NCBI RefSeq assembly: GCF_005144415.1
Contig: NZ_SWJE01000010.1
Span: forward strand, 1-64,000
Direction of reading: 5' to 3'
DNA length: 64,000 nucleotides
Source of the DNA: Trinickia terrae
Lineage (GTDB): Bacteria > Pseudomonadota > Gammaproteobacteria > Burkholderiales > Burkholderiaceae
Position 1 is the stretch's first letter. Every line of letters starts with the position of its first letter. Below, piece by piece: positions 1 through 11,300 of this stretch. The translations under genes were made by a program, and so were the position numbers. Below the pieces are notes generated by a model. It was given only the letters and a program-made list of their open reading frames with translations, searched no databases and had not been told where the DNA came from.

Positions 1-411
1 CGCGCCGCCTGCGCGGCCTTCTGATGCACTGCACGTCCAAGCGACACGGCCTTCGGCCCTCCTACTCGTTCGGCCCTTCGCCACCAACCGGCTGCTACTA
101 CGGCCTCTGCTGACTTCTCGCTCCGGCTCAGCGCCGTCGCCCTTTCAGGCACGAGGCGAGATCTCCCCAGGTAAGAACGCACTCCTTCATCGCACAGCCG
201 CCGCATTTACGCCGCTTCGCCCTGGTCACGAGAGCTTCGTGGTTCGTTGCCCGCTCGCCCTGCTCGGCAGCGCCTTCTATACGGTTCTTGTCCATCGGCT
301 CGCGATTTACGCTCCACGCTTCCTCCCCACACCCGGTCGCCCTCATGCAGTTGCGCTTCGCTTCATTCGCCATGACCCGCTTATGGCGGGACTTGCACCC
401 GCAGGAGATGG
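1..411 (-). mobile_element. Group II intron (probably class C), 5' ribozyme part, continues beyond the window
   Basis: Read on the minus strand, this stretch has group II ribozyme signatures: the domain I motif GGGTGCAAGTCCC (about 376-392) and the run GAAGTCAGCAGAGGCC (about 104-119) that usually lies a few hundred bases before the maturase gene. No maturase is visible; it would lie left of position 1. The intron's first 24 bases are at 1616-1639, separated from this part by an insertion sequence. An open frame at 128-373 (minus) lies inside the ribozyme and is probably not a gene. Identification rests on recalled family motifs, not on a covariance search. Confidence 0.75.
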
Positions 412-425
412 TATGGACGCCTCCC
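412..425 (+). repeat. Left subterminal inverted repeat of the IS1111-type element
   Basis: TATGGACGCCTCCC is exactly complementary to 1602-1615. The match stops at both edges (411 against 1616 and 426 against 1601 do not pair). Confidence 0.85.
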
Positions 426-540
426 TCCCGAGTCGGGCCAGAGAGGCCGTAGGAAAAGCGGAGCCCTCGCTGTACCCGACGGCATCAGAGTGCCAAAGTG
501 GTGGCGTCAACATGACCACCAAGGGTAAGGAGGGCTCGAA

Positions 541-1366
541 ATGAAGACTATGACATTCGGCGTGGACTTGGCAAAGCGAGTGTTCCAGATTCATTGGGTT
601 GATATGGAAACGGGTGAGGTCGGTCGGCGACAGGTGAAGCGGGATCAACTAGTGGCGTTCTTCGCCAATCGTGTTCCGGCGGTTATCGCCATGGAAGCCT
701 GCGGCAGTGCGCACTACTGGGCTCGAGAGCTGGCGAACCTGGGACACGAAGTTCGGCTAATCGCGGCCCACTTCGTCAGACCTTTCGTGAAGCGCAATAA
801 GACCGACGCTGCCGATGCACAAGCGATCTGGGAAGCTGCGCAACGCCCCGAAATGCGGTTCGTCGCGCTCAAGAGCGAGGCGCAGCAAAGCGTGCTGACG
901 CTTCACCGTGTGCGTGAGCAGCTGGTCAAGGTGCGCACGAGCTTGGCAACGAGAGAATGAAGCCGCTAAGCGCCTCATGGGCATTCCCGGCGTCGGCCTG
1001 CTTAGCGCGACGGCGGCCGTGGCCACAATCGGCGATGTCCGCATGTTCCGCTCGGCACGGGAGTTTGCCGCATACCTCGGCCTGGTGCCGCGACAGAGCG
1101 GCACGGGCGGGCGGGTGAAGCTGCTAGGCATCAGCAAGCACGGCGATGTTTATATGCGCACCTTGCTGATTCACGGCGCGCGCTCCGTTCTCACGTGCAG
1201 CCGACATTTGAGCGAAACCCTGCAACGACTGCTGGCGCGACGACCGTTCAACGTAGCGGTGGTGGCACTGGCCAACAAAATCGCGCGCACGATTTGGGCA
1301 CTGCTTGCCCACTATCGCGTGTACGACTCCGGCTATGTGGCACGAGCCGCGCAGAGGTTCAACTGA
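541..1366 (+). pseudogene. IS110/IS1111-family transposase, internally deleted and frame-disrupted
   Basis: The N-terminal piece (541-960) has the RuvC-like DEDD domain, starting GVDLAKRVFQIHW, with MEACGSAHYW and KTDAADAQAIWEA. The C-terminal Tnp20 piece is in another frame (about 949-1366) and includes GIPGVGLLSATAAVATIG and YLGLVPRQSGTGGRVK, which holds the catalytic serine region. Together they give about 275 residues where family members have about 340. Some 65 codons that normally link the two domains are missing at the junction near 945-960, and the frame is lost there. The RNase H-like and serine regions each look intact, but no single protein can be made. Confidence 0.85.
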
Positions 1367-1601
1367 CTCAAGGAGATGGATCGCCGATAGGTTGCGCAGG
1401 TTGATGTACGTGTGATGGCAAAACAGGTCCGACCGTGGGGAAGCAAGCCTGGATGGGCGCCGGTCCTTCGAGGACTCTCAGGAGATGAGGCCTTCCCCAG
1501 CGAATTCCATCAGGGCCAGCGGACCTCTGTCCGCACCGTAGGCCGGATATAAGTCTGCAGCCTGATCCTGTCCGCAGCACACGAATGTCACCTGGCAAAC
1601 C
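1367..1601 (+). ncRNA. Candidate bridge (seeker) RNA region of the IS1111-type element
   Basis: This is the non-coding right end between the transposase stop and the right inverted repeat. In the IS1111 subgroup the guide RNA that selects target and donor is made from this place. The run CCCATCAGGGCCAGCGGACC-like (about 1505-1523) is typical of right ends of this subgroup as I recall them. I did not fold it or assign guide loops. Confidence 0.5.
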
Positions 1602-1615
1602 GGGAGGCGTCCATA
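1602..1615 (-). repeat. Right subterminal inverted repeat of the IS1111-type element
   Basis: GGGAGGCGTCCATA, the exact complement of 412-425. Confidence 0.85.
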
Positions 1616-1639
1616 TAAGTGCGCCCATGCTGGGCGCAC
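1616..1639 (-). mobile_element. First 24 bases of the group II intron
   Basis: On the minus strand this reads GTGCGCCCAGCATGGGCGCA and four more bases. GTGCG is the group II 5' consensus, and the short self-complementary start fits class C introns. It begins directly after the T-run of the pbpG terminator, the insertion site that class C introns prefer. The rest of the intron continues at 411 beyond the insertion sequence. Confidence 0.75.
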
Positions 1640-1671
1640 AAAACAAAGCCCCGCAAATGCGGGGCTTTGTT
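1640..1671 (-). terminator. Rho-independent terminator of pbpG
   Basis: A 13-bp perfect stem, AACAAAGCCCCGC (1642-1654) with its complement at 1659-1671, has a 4-base loop. On the minus strand it is followed by TTTT (1643-1640). The group II intron starts at the next base. Confidence 0.9.
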
Positions 1672-1690
1672 CATTGGAGACGCGCTCGAA

Positions 1691-2872
1691 TCAGGTGCCG
1701 CTGCCACCAGCATCCGCGCTGGTGATACGGTCGGCACCACCGTTATCGAGCCACTTCCGCACGCGCGTCGCGTCAGCAAACCGCGAGTACTTGCCTGACG
1801 AATCGAGCAGCACCATGACGACCGGCCGGTTATCGATCGTGGCCTGCATCACGAGACACTCCCCCGCTTCGTTAATGAAGCCGGTCTTTTGCAGACCGAT
1901 ATCCCAAGTCGGATTGCGCACCAGCGCATTCGTGCTTCGGTAGGCAAGCGTGCGCTTGCCGGTGAAGACGTCATAGCTCTCGTCGGTCGAGAACTTGCGG
2001 ATCAGCGGATATTGATACGCCGCGTTGACCATCTTCACGAGATCACGTGCGCTCGACACGTTCTGGCTCGTCAAGCCGGTCGGGTTCTCGAAGTGCGTGT
2101 CGTTCATGCCGAGCTGCTTGGCCTTTGCGTTCATCGCTTGCAGGAAGGCCGGACGCCCCCCCGGGTAATAGCGCGACAACGCCGCGGCAGCGCGGTTTTC
2201 CGACGCCATCAAGGCGATATGCAGCATATCCTCGCGCGAAAGCGCCGAGCCGACCGACAGACGCGAGCCAGTATTCTTCTCATAGTCGCGGTCTTCGTCC
2301 GTGACTTCGACCTGATCGGTCAGCGGCAGCTTCGAATCCAGCACAACCATCGCGGTCATCAACTTCGTGATCGACGCGATCGGCACGACGGCTTGGGAGT
2401 TCTTGTCGAACAGGGATTCACCCGTGTTCTGGTCAACCACGTAGGCAACGCTGGAGCGCAACGCGAGGGCGTCAGGCGTGTCGTGCAGGCCGAACACTTG
2501 CCCTGCCGACGGCGGACGCGGCGCAAACGCCACTTTGTGCACCGCCGTGCGGTGACCGTGCGCGTTGATCATGTACGACACGCGCTTGCGTTTCGATTCG
2601 ACTCGGGCTGGCGTCTGATCGTCCTGAGCCGACGCCGTTTTCGCGACTTTCGACGATTTTCGCGTGGTTTCCGCGGAGACCTTCTTCTTGTGCAACTTGG
2701 CCGGTTTCGACGGCGCGGCCGTCGCGGCGTCCGCAGACTCGGCGGATGCGGCCAGGGCATTGACCGGCGCGGCGAGCGCCGCGGCCATGAGCATCGACGT
2801 GGCGACCGACATCGCGGTGCTGAGCGCCACGCCTTGCATCACTTTGATCGACGAAAACATTTCGGTTTTCAT
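1691..2872 (-). CDS. pbpG: D-alanyl-D-alanine endopeptidase (PBP7-type low-molecular-mass penicillin-binding protein)
   Basis: A periplasmic peptidase of the S11 family, 393 aa, that cleaves peptidoglycan cross-links. All three active-site motifs are present: SITK (nucleophile Ser about 167), SEN (about 224) and KTG (about 329). The N-terminus is a signal-like hydrophobic stretch (about residues 10-40) followed by a low-complexity Ala/Lys/Ser linker (about 45-110) that is longer than in E. coli PBP7. I chose ATG 2872 (MKTEMFSS) over the upstream 2938 start because the extra 22 residues spoil the signal peptide; the ribosome site is weak. It is a single-gene unit with its own terminator. Confidence 0.85.
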   Translation of the reverse strand: MKTEMFSSIKVMQGVALSTAMSVATSMLMAAALAAPVNALAASAESADAATAAPSKPAKLHKKKVSAETTRKSSKVAKTASAQDDQTPARVESKRKRVSYMINAHGHRTAVHKVAFAPRPPSAGQVFGLHDTPDALALRSSVAYVVDQNTGESLFDKNSQAVVPIASITKLMTAMVVLDSKLPLTDQVEVTDEDRDYEKNTGSRLSVGSALSREDMLHIALMASENRAAAALSRYYPGGRPAFLQAMNAKAKQLGMNDTHFENPTGLTSQNVSSARDLVKMVNAAYQYPLIRKFSTDESYDVFTGKRTLAYRSTNALVRNPTWDIGLQKTGFINEAGECLVMQATIDNRPVVMVLLDSSGKYSRFADATRVRKWLDNGGADRITSADAGGSGT

Positions 2873-3459
2873 TGGTGTTCTGAATAAAGCAGGCGAGAGT
2901 TTTCTCGCCAGTGTAGTAAAGCTACAAAAAATAAGCAATATTAAGCACTTATCGAGTGTCCTTAAACCGACTTATTAGAACCGATTGTAAAAAACCAATA
3001 AGTACCGCATAAGCAATCGAAAAAATCCATCGCCCGGGTGCACCAGCACCTGCCGGTACCGGCGCAGGCCTATCCTGACCTGTTTCGGTACGTAACCGAC
3101 ATCGGCTGCGCCTCACCGATATGACTAATCAGCATATCGGCAATGCCAACACGAACTTGAGCGGGGGAAAACACGGATCGCGCCGATGGTACAACGAACT
3201 GCTGGATTGCGAAGTCCGCCGAACGGCATCCCGTGCCAAAGATCAAGCGCCTGTTGCGATTCCTAGGACGCGCGCTTTCGACCGGGATGTTTTCTTAACG
3301 TTCAATGTCAATCTTCGGTTTACGCCCCAAATTCGCCCGCCACAATCGGATCTTCATCCGCCAAAGCTGCTCCATCGCAGGGCAGCATCGATGTCAAACG
3401 CGTGAAACAACCCATTCCGCATAGGGATAACGTATTGTTTTCTCGATAATTTCTCGGCA
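2873..3459. other. Intergenic region between pbpG and phaP
   Basis: The part next to pbpG (2890-3010) is markedly AT-rich and should hold its promoter. An open frame at 3121-3405 has no family resemblance and no good ribosome site; I do not regard it as a gene. A GC-rich inverted repeat around 3040-3070 (CTGCCGGTACCGGCGCAG) could form a hairpin. Confidence 0.5.
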
Positions 3460-3533
3460 TTGTGCGTCGCACAAAATATGCTTGACATTTGTGCATGCCA
3501 TCCTAAAATGGGAACCATTGTTGCGACGCACAA
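3460..3533 (+). promoter_or_regulatory. phaP promoter with operator-like palindromes (candidate PhaR sites)
   Basis: TTGACA (3482-3487), a 16-bp spacer and TAAAAT (3504-3509) form a near-consensus sigma-70 promoter. Just upstream is the perfect palindrome TTGTGC-GTC-GCACAA (3460-3474). A related imperfect copy, TTGTTGCGACGCACAA, lies at 3518-3533 over the start region, and TTGTGCATGC occurs in the spacer. Phasin genes are usually repressed by PhaR, so the palindromes are its likely sites; that link is inference. Confidence 0.65.
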
Positions 3534-3623
3534 TGCATCGGCGCCGCCAGTGGTTCCCCCCCTTTTGTTTGGCTGTTAACCCATCGGTCCGCGCTAGACG
3601 GATCGAATTCCAGGAGCGTAAAC

Positions 3624-4199
3624 ATGACTCTGCTGACCCCTGAGCAATTTGCCGCGGCACAGAAAGCCAACCTCGAAGCCCTCTTCGGCCTCACGAACAA
3701 GGCGTTCGAAGGCGTTGAGAAGCTGGTTGAACTGAACCTGCAAGTCGTGAAATCGACGCTCGCGGAAAGCCAGGAAAATGCACAACGCGCGCTGTCGGTG
3801 AAAGACGCGCAAGAACTGCTCGCGCTGCAAGCCAGCCTGTCGCAACCGGTGGCTGAAAAGGTCCTGGCGTATGGCCGTCACCTGTATGAAATCGCCTCGG
3901 CCACGCAAGCCGAGTTCGCACGCGTTGCCGAAGCGCAATACGAAGAGCAGAACCGCAAGGTCCAGGCGCTCGTCGAGAACGTCGCGAAGAACGCACCGGC
4001 CGGTTCGGAAACCGCTGTCGCCGTGATGAAGTCGGCCATCACCGCCGCCAACACCACGTACGAAACGGTTCACAAGGCAACGAAGCAAGCCGTCGAAATC
4101 GCCGAAAGCAACTTCAACGCCGCCGCCACGGCTGCGACGAAGGCTGCTCAGCAAGCCGCTTCGCAAGCTTCGCGCGCTGCGAAGAAGCCGGCTGCTTAA
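3624..4199 (+). CDS. phaP: Phasin, polyhydroxyalkanoate granule-associated protein
   Basis: A 191-aa phasin-family protein (PF09361 type) that coats polyhydroxybutyrate granules and limits their size. The N-terminus [20 protein letters not shown] is typical of Burkholderiales phasins. The protein is a long amphipathic helix bundle with an Ala-rich tail ending AAKKPAA, without cysteines or a signal peptide. A ribosome site (CAGGAGCG) precedes the ATG. It stands alone, with its own strong promoter and a terminator behind it, consistent with a very abundant protein. Confidence 0.93.
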   Translation: MTLLTPEQFAAAQKANLEALFGLTNKAFEGVEKLVELNLQVVKSTLAESQENAQRALSVKDAQELLALQASLSQPVAEKVLAYGRHLYEIASATQAEFARVAEAQYEEQNRKVQALVENVAKNAPAGSETAVAVMKSAITAANTTYETVHKATKQAVEIAESNFNAAATAATKAAQQAASQASRAAKKPAA

Positions 4200-4343
4200 A
4201 TCTGCCAACGAGTTGCAAGTGAACGCCTGCGGCACGCGCCGCAAGCGTTCCTGCCCAGTATCGTAAGCAACAGTGCGGTTCAGCCAGCGCCGATAGCGCG
4301 GCGGGGTCGCCCAGAGCCCCGATACGGCAAGCAGCGTATCGTT

Positions 4344-4371
4344 ATCCCGGCCTGTGAGCCGGGATTTTTTT
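4344..4371 (+). terminator. Terminator of phaP
   Basis: Stem ATCCCGG (4344-4350) with CCGGGAT (4359-4365), followed by seven T. Confidence 0.85.
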
Positions 4372-4437
4372 CGCCTGGCGGTTTCTGTTCATCGCATTGC
4401 GATCGCAATTGCACTCGGATCGCCCGTGCCGAAAACG

Positions 4438-4469
4438 AAACGGCGCGCCCATCCCTGGGCGCGCCGTTT
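4438..4469 (-). terminator. Terminator of lpdA (symmetric)
   Basis: A 14-bp perfect stem, AAACGGCGCGCCCA (4438-4451) and its complement (4456-4469), with loop TCCC. T-rich on both strands, so it may also act as a second terminator behind phaP. Confidence 0.85.
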
Positions 4470-4505
4470 TCGTTCCGCTATCCAGCCAGCTGCGGATGCC
4501 GTGGC

Positions 4506-6266
4506 TTACTTCTTTCTCTGCGGCGGCAAGTCGATGCAGACGCCTTCGTACAACTCCGCCGCCATCCCGATCGATTCGCCGAGCGTCGGGTGCGGGTGAA
4601 TCGTCTTGCCGATATCGGTTGCGTCCGCACCCATCTCGATCGCGAGGCACACTTCGCTGATCAGGTCGCCCGCATTCAGGCCGACAATGCCGCCGCCGAT
4701 CACGCGATGCGTCTCCTCGTCGAAGATCAGCTTCGTGAAGCCCTCATCGCGACCATTGGCGATCGCGCGGCCCGACGCCGCCCACGGGAACACCGCCTTG
4801 CCGTACTTGATGCCTTCGGCCTTGCACTGCTCCTCGGTCTTGCCGGCCCAGGCGACTTCCGGATCGGTGTAGGCCACCGACGGAATCTGCATCGCATCGA
4901 AGTACGCCTTCTCGCCATGCGCGGCTTCCGCGGCGACGTGCGCTTCATGCACGGCCTTGTGCGCGAGCATCGGCTGACCGACGATATCGCCGATCGCGAA
5001 GATATGCGGCACGTTCGTGCGCATCTGCTTGTCGACTTCGATGAAGCCGCGGTCGGTCACGGCCACGCCTGCCTTCTCGGCGCCGATCTTCTTGCCGTTC
5101 GGGCTGCGGCCCACGGCCACCAGCACGAGGTCGTAGCGCTGCGGCTCGGCCGGCGCCTTCTCGCCCTCGAACGACACGTAGATGCCGTCCGGCTTCGCCT
5201 CGGCCGCGGTGGTCTTGGTCTTGAGCATGATGTTGGCGAAGTGCTTGCCGCTGTACTTCTGCCACACCTTCACGAGATCGCGGTCCGCGCCCAGCATCAG
5301 GCCGTCGAGCATTTCGACGACGTCGATCTGCGCGCCGAGCGTCGCATAGACCGTCGCCATTTCGAGGCCGATGATGCCGCCGCCGATCACGAGCATGCGC
5401 TGCGGAATCTGGCGCAGTTCGAGCGCGCCCGTCGAATCGACGACACGCGGATCTTCGGGAATGAACGGCAGCTTCACCGCTTGCGAGCCGGCCGCAATGA
5501 TCGCCTGCTTGAACTTGACGACCTTCTTGCCGCCCTCGCCCTGCACTTCCATGTGATGCGGATCGAGGAACGAGCCCACGCCCGTCACCACCTCGACCTT
5601 GCGCGCCTTCGCCATGCCGGCGAGACCGCCGGTCAGCTTCTTGACGACGCCGGCCTTGAAGGCGCGCAGCTTATCGAGATCGACCTTCGGCTCGCCGAAC
5701 GTGATGCCGTGTGCAGCCAAACCCTTGACCTCATCCATGAGGAGTGCTGTATGCAGCAACGCCTTCGACGGAATGCAACCGACGTTCAAGCAGACGCCGC
5801 CGAGCGTCGAATAGCGCTCGACGAGCACCGTCTTCATACCGAGATCGGCGGAGCGGAACGCAGCCGCGTAGCCGCCGGGGCCTGCGCCGAGCACGAGCAC
5901 GTCGCATTCGATATCGGCCGAGCCGCCGAAGCTGCCGGCTTGAGGCGCTGGCGCGGCCGGCTCGGGAGCCGCCGGCGCAGGCGCTGCTGCGGCGGGCGCG
6001 GCAGCGGGCTTCGCGGGCGCAGCGGCTGCGCCGGCTTCGACGATGGCGACGACGGTGCCCTGAGAGACCTTGTCGCCGACTTTGATCTTGACTTCCTTGA
6101 CGGTGCCGGCGGTATCGCTCGGCACTTCCATCGACGCCTTGTCCGACTCGAGGGTGAGGAGCGACTGCTCCTTCTCGATGACGTCACCGGGCTTGATGTT
6201 GACTTCGATGACATCGACATCCTTGAAATCGCCGATGTCCGGCACCTTCACTTCGACGAGACTCAT
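4506..6266 (-). CDS. lpdA: Dihydrolipoyl dehydrogenase (E3) with an N-terminal lipoyl domain
   Basis: E3 of the pyruvate dehydrogenase complex, 586 aa; it reoxidises dihydrolipoamide with NAD. Residues 1-80 are a lipoyl domain with lipoylated Lys43 in [11 protein letters not shown]. An Ala/Pro linker (about 78-112) follows, then the FAD motif [10 protein letters not shown], the redox disulfide motif [13 protein letters not shown], the NAD motif [12 protein letters not shown] and the C-terminal HPHPTLGE, which has the His that activates the active site. The extra lipoyl domain is usual for beta-proteobacterial PDH-linked E3. Ribosome site AAGGGGAC. It is the third gene of aceE-aceF-lpdA, 303 bp after aceF. 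Confidence 0.95.
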   Translation of the reverse strand: MSLVEVKVPDIGDFKDVDVIEVNIKPGDVIEKEQSLLTLESDKASMEVPSDTAGTVKEVKIKVGDKVSQGTVVAIVEAGAAAAPAKPAAAPAAAAPAPAAPEPAAPAPQAGSFGGSADIECDVLVLGAGPGGYAAAFRSADLGMKTVLVERYSTLGGVCLNVGCIPSKALLHTALLMDEVKGLAAHGITFGEPKVDLDKLRAFKAGVVKKLTGGLAGMAKARKVEVVTGVGSFLDPHHMEVQGEGGKKVVKFKQAIIAAGSQAVKLPFIPEDPRVVDSTGALELRQIPQRMLVIGGGIIGLEMATVYATLGAQIDVVEMLDGLMLGADRDLVKVWQKYSGKHFANIMLKTKTTAAEAKPDGIYVSFEGEKAPAEPQRYDLVLVAVGRSPNGKKIGAEKAGVAVTDRGFIEVDKQMRTNVPHIFAIGDIVGQPMLAHKAVHEAHVAAEAAHGEKAYFDAMQIPSVAYTDPEVAWAGKTEEQCKAEGIKYGKAVFPWAASGRAIANGRDEGFTKLIFDEETHRVIGGGIVGLNAGDLISEVCLAIEMGADATDIGKTIHPHPTLGESIGMAAELYEGVCIDLPPQRKK

Positions 6267-6400
6267 TAACGTCCCCTTCTCTTATTGACCGCGTTGACTA
6301 GAAGCGCCGCGCAAAAACCATGGAACCCAGGACCACAAAGCTGGCGACGACAAAGGCAGAACCCCCTTTGCCGTCCGCCGAAGGACGCGCCTTGCTTTTG

Positions 6401-6460
6401 CCTACTTTTCTTTGGAAGACGCCCCGAAGGAAGTCCACTTGGTGGGCAAAGAAAAGTAGG
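6401..6460. repeat. Inverted repeat between aceF and lpdA
   Basis: CCTACTTTTCTTTG (6401-6414) and its perfect complement (6447-6460) can form a 14-bp stem. The element resembles palindromes scattered between genes in Burkholderia-group genomes, as far as I recall. It fills most of the 303-bp gap between aceF and lpdA; no gene is seen there. A transcript could use it as an RNA-stabilising stem. Confidence 0.6.
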
Positions 6461-6569
6461 TGCTGCCCCGCACAGGGGCAAAGCTTGCGGACCGACGTGA
6501 AATCAGGTTCCACGACGGACGTGGATCACCGAAACCCAAGAAACCCACGCCCCCGCGACGGCACTAATA

Positions 6570-8240
6570 TCAAAGAATCACTCGCCGGAAATCGGCAAGC
6601 AGCCCGCCCAGATACGCATTGAAGCGCGCAGCTTCAGCCCCGTCGATAACGCGATGGTCATACGACAGCGACATCGGCAACGTGAGCTTGGGCACGAACT
6701 GCTTCCCATCCCACACCGGCTTCATCGCGCTACGCGACAACCCGAGAATCGCCACCTCCGGCGCATTGATGATCGGCGTGAAATGCGTGCCGCCAATGCC
6801 GCCGAGCGACGAAATCGAGAAGCAGCCGCCTTGCATCTGATCCGGCTTGAGCTTGCCGTCGCGCGCGAGCTTGGAAAGCTCGGTCATTTCCTTGGCGATC
6901 TCGATCAAGCCCTTCTTGTCCGCATCGCGGATCACGGGCACAACGAGACCATTCGGCGTATCGGCCGCAAAGCCGACGTGGTAGTACTGCTTGAAGACGA
7001 GGTTGTCGCCGTCGAGGCTCGCGTTGAAGGTCGGGAACTTCTTGAGCGCCGACACCACAGCCTTGATGACGAACGCGAGCATCGTGATCTTCACGCCCGC
7101 CTTCTCGTTTTCCTTGTTGAGCTGCACGCGCAGCGCTTCGAGCTCGGTGATGTCCGCTTCGTCGTTGTTCGTGACGTGCGGGATCATCACCCAGTTGCGA
7201 TGCAGGTTCGCGCCGGAAATCTTCTTGATGCGCGAAAGCGGCTTCGGCTCGACGGGACCGAACTTCGTGAAGTCGACCTTCGGCCACGGCAGCAGGTTCA
7301 GCTCGCCGCCGCCCGCAGCTGGAGCCGCTGCCGCGGCAGCCGGCGCGCGCTGGCCCGTCATCACGCCCTTCACGAACGCGGTGACGTCCTCTTGCGTGAT
7401 GCGGCCCTTCGGACCCGTGCCTTGCACCAGCGAAACATCGACGCCCAGCTCGCGCGCGAACTTGCGCACGGACGGCGACGCATGGCTCGGCTTGCGCTCG
7501 CCGCCGACGCCCGGCGGGATGACCGGCGCCTGCGCCAGCGCGGACGCCGGTGCGGCTGCGCGCTGCGGCGCGGCGGCCGGCTGCGGCTCGTCCATCGGAT
7601 GCTCGACGTGCTTGGCCGGAGCCGGAGCCGGCGCTGCGGCAGCGCTCGCGCCTTCGGCTGCGAGCAGCACGATCACGGTGCCTTCGGACACCGCATCGCC
7701 CACCTTCACCTTGATCTCTTTGACGACACCCGAGGCCGGGCTCGGCACGTCCATCGTGGCCTTGTCGGATTCGAGCGTGACGAGCGACTGCTCCTTCTCG
7801 ACGCGATCGCCGACCTTCACCGCGATCTCGATGACGGGCACATCCTTGTAGTCGCCGATATCCGGAACCTTCACTTCCTGCACGCCGCCACCGCTCGCCG
7901 CAGCGGCCGGCGCGGGAGCGGAAGCCGGCGCCGGTGCGCTCGGCGCAGCCGCCGCGCCATTGGCTTGCGCAGCAGCAGGCTTCGCAGCTTCCACCGCGGC
8001 GCCGCCTTCCAGCAGGATGATCAGCGTGCCTTCCGACACCGGATCGCCCTGCTTCACCTTGACTTCCTTGACCGTGCCGGCGGCCGGGCTCGGCACGTCC
8101 ATCGTCGCCTTGTCGGATTCCAGCGTGACGAGGGACTGCTCTTTTTCGACGGTATCACCCGCCTTCACCAGCACCTCGATAACAGGGATGTCCTTGTAAT
8201 CGCCGATGTCGGGTACTTTGACTTCGATCGCTTGACTCAT
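6570..8240 (-). CDS. aceF: Dihydrolipoamide acetyltransferase (E2) of pyruvate dehydrogenase
   Basis: The 556-aa core enzyme that transfers the acetyl group to CoA. Two lipoyl domains are visible, with lipoylated Lys44 and Lys160 (both in [11 protein letters not shown]), joined by Ala/Pro-rich swinging linkers. The E1/E3-binding domain ([14 protein letters not shown], about 250-285) follows, then the catalytic domain with the C-terminal [13 protein letters not shown] motif holding the active His and Asp. E. coli has three lipoyl domains; two is common in this group. The ATG at 8240 has the ribosome site CCAGGAGA. It lies 81 bp after aceE. Confidence 0.95.
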   Translation of the reverse strand: MSQAIEVKVPDIGDYKDIPVIEVLVKAGDTVEKEQSLVTLESDKATMDVPSPAAGTVKEVKVKQGDPVSEGTLIILLEGGAAVEAAKPAAAQANGAAAAPSAPAPASAPAPAAAASGGGVQEVKVPDIGDYKDVPVIEIAVKVGDRVEKEQSLVTLESDKATMDVPSPASGVVKEIKVKVGDAVSEGTVIVLLAAEGASAAAAPAPAPAKHVEHPMDEPQPAAAPQRAAAPASALAQAPVIPPGVGGERKPSHASPSVRKFARELGVDVSLVQGTGPKGRITQEDVTAFVKGVMTGQRAPAAAAAAPAAGGGELNLLPWPKVDFTKFGPVEPKPLSRIKKISGANLHRNWVMIPHVTNNDEADITELEALRVQLNKENEKAGVKITMLAFVIKAVVSALKKFPTFNASLDGDNLVFKQYYHVGFAADTPNGLVVPVIRDADKKGLIEIAKEMTELSKLARDGKLKPDQMQGGCFSISSLGGIGGTHFTPIINAPEVAILGLSRSAMKPVWDGKQFVPKLTLPMSLSYDHRVIDGAEAARFNAYLGGLLADFRRVIL

Positions 8241-8321
8241 TTGTTAGTGTCTCCTGGGCCGCACGCGCGCCTCCGCTTCATCGAAGGAAAGCGCGCATGC
8301 CGGCATCACGCGGACGATGCC

Positions 8322-11027
<2,706 letters not shown>

Positions 11028-11300
11028 TCTCGTCTCCTGATTTAGAGAATTCACTTCGAACACACGACGCGGGCCGGGACCGGCCGCGGCAGCTTTTGCG
11101 CGATTGTAATGAGCCGAACACCGCCAGCGCAACAAAATTTTCAAATTACGAGATCGATTCCCATAATACGAAATATTGCTGCGCTGCACATCGAATGAGC
11201 GCCAAAATCGCGGTTATGCGGGCCAAATTATCGAGATTAGCCCCGGTTCGCCGTCCTTTTACGCCATTTGCGCATGACACGCTGCGCTACAATGCGAGCC

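Larger units (their letters stand above)
412..1615 (+). mobile_element. IS110-family insertion sequence, IS1111 subgroup, inside the group II intron
   Basis: The element is bounded by a perfect 14-bp inverted repeat, TATGGACGCCTCCC at 412-425 and its complement at 1602-1615. Subterminal inverted repeats of this length mark the IS1111 subgroup; the true termini should lie a few bases outside. It carries a DEDD transposase gene and a long non-coding right end, as the subgroup does. No target duplication is evident, as expected for this family. The flanks (1616-1639 and 1-411) join into one group II intron, so the intron was here first. Confidence 0.8.

Noticed and set aside
128-373. Open frame of 81 aa on the minus strand at the left end
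   Set aside because: It lies inside group II ribozyme sequence; its start region resembles nothing secure and its C-terminal part is structural intron RNA.
3121-3405. 94-aa frame between pbpG and phaP
   Set aside because: No family resemblance, no ribosome site and atypical composition.
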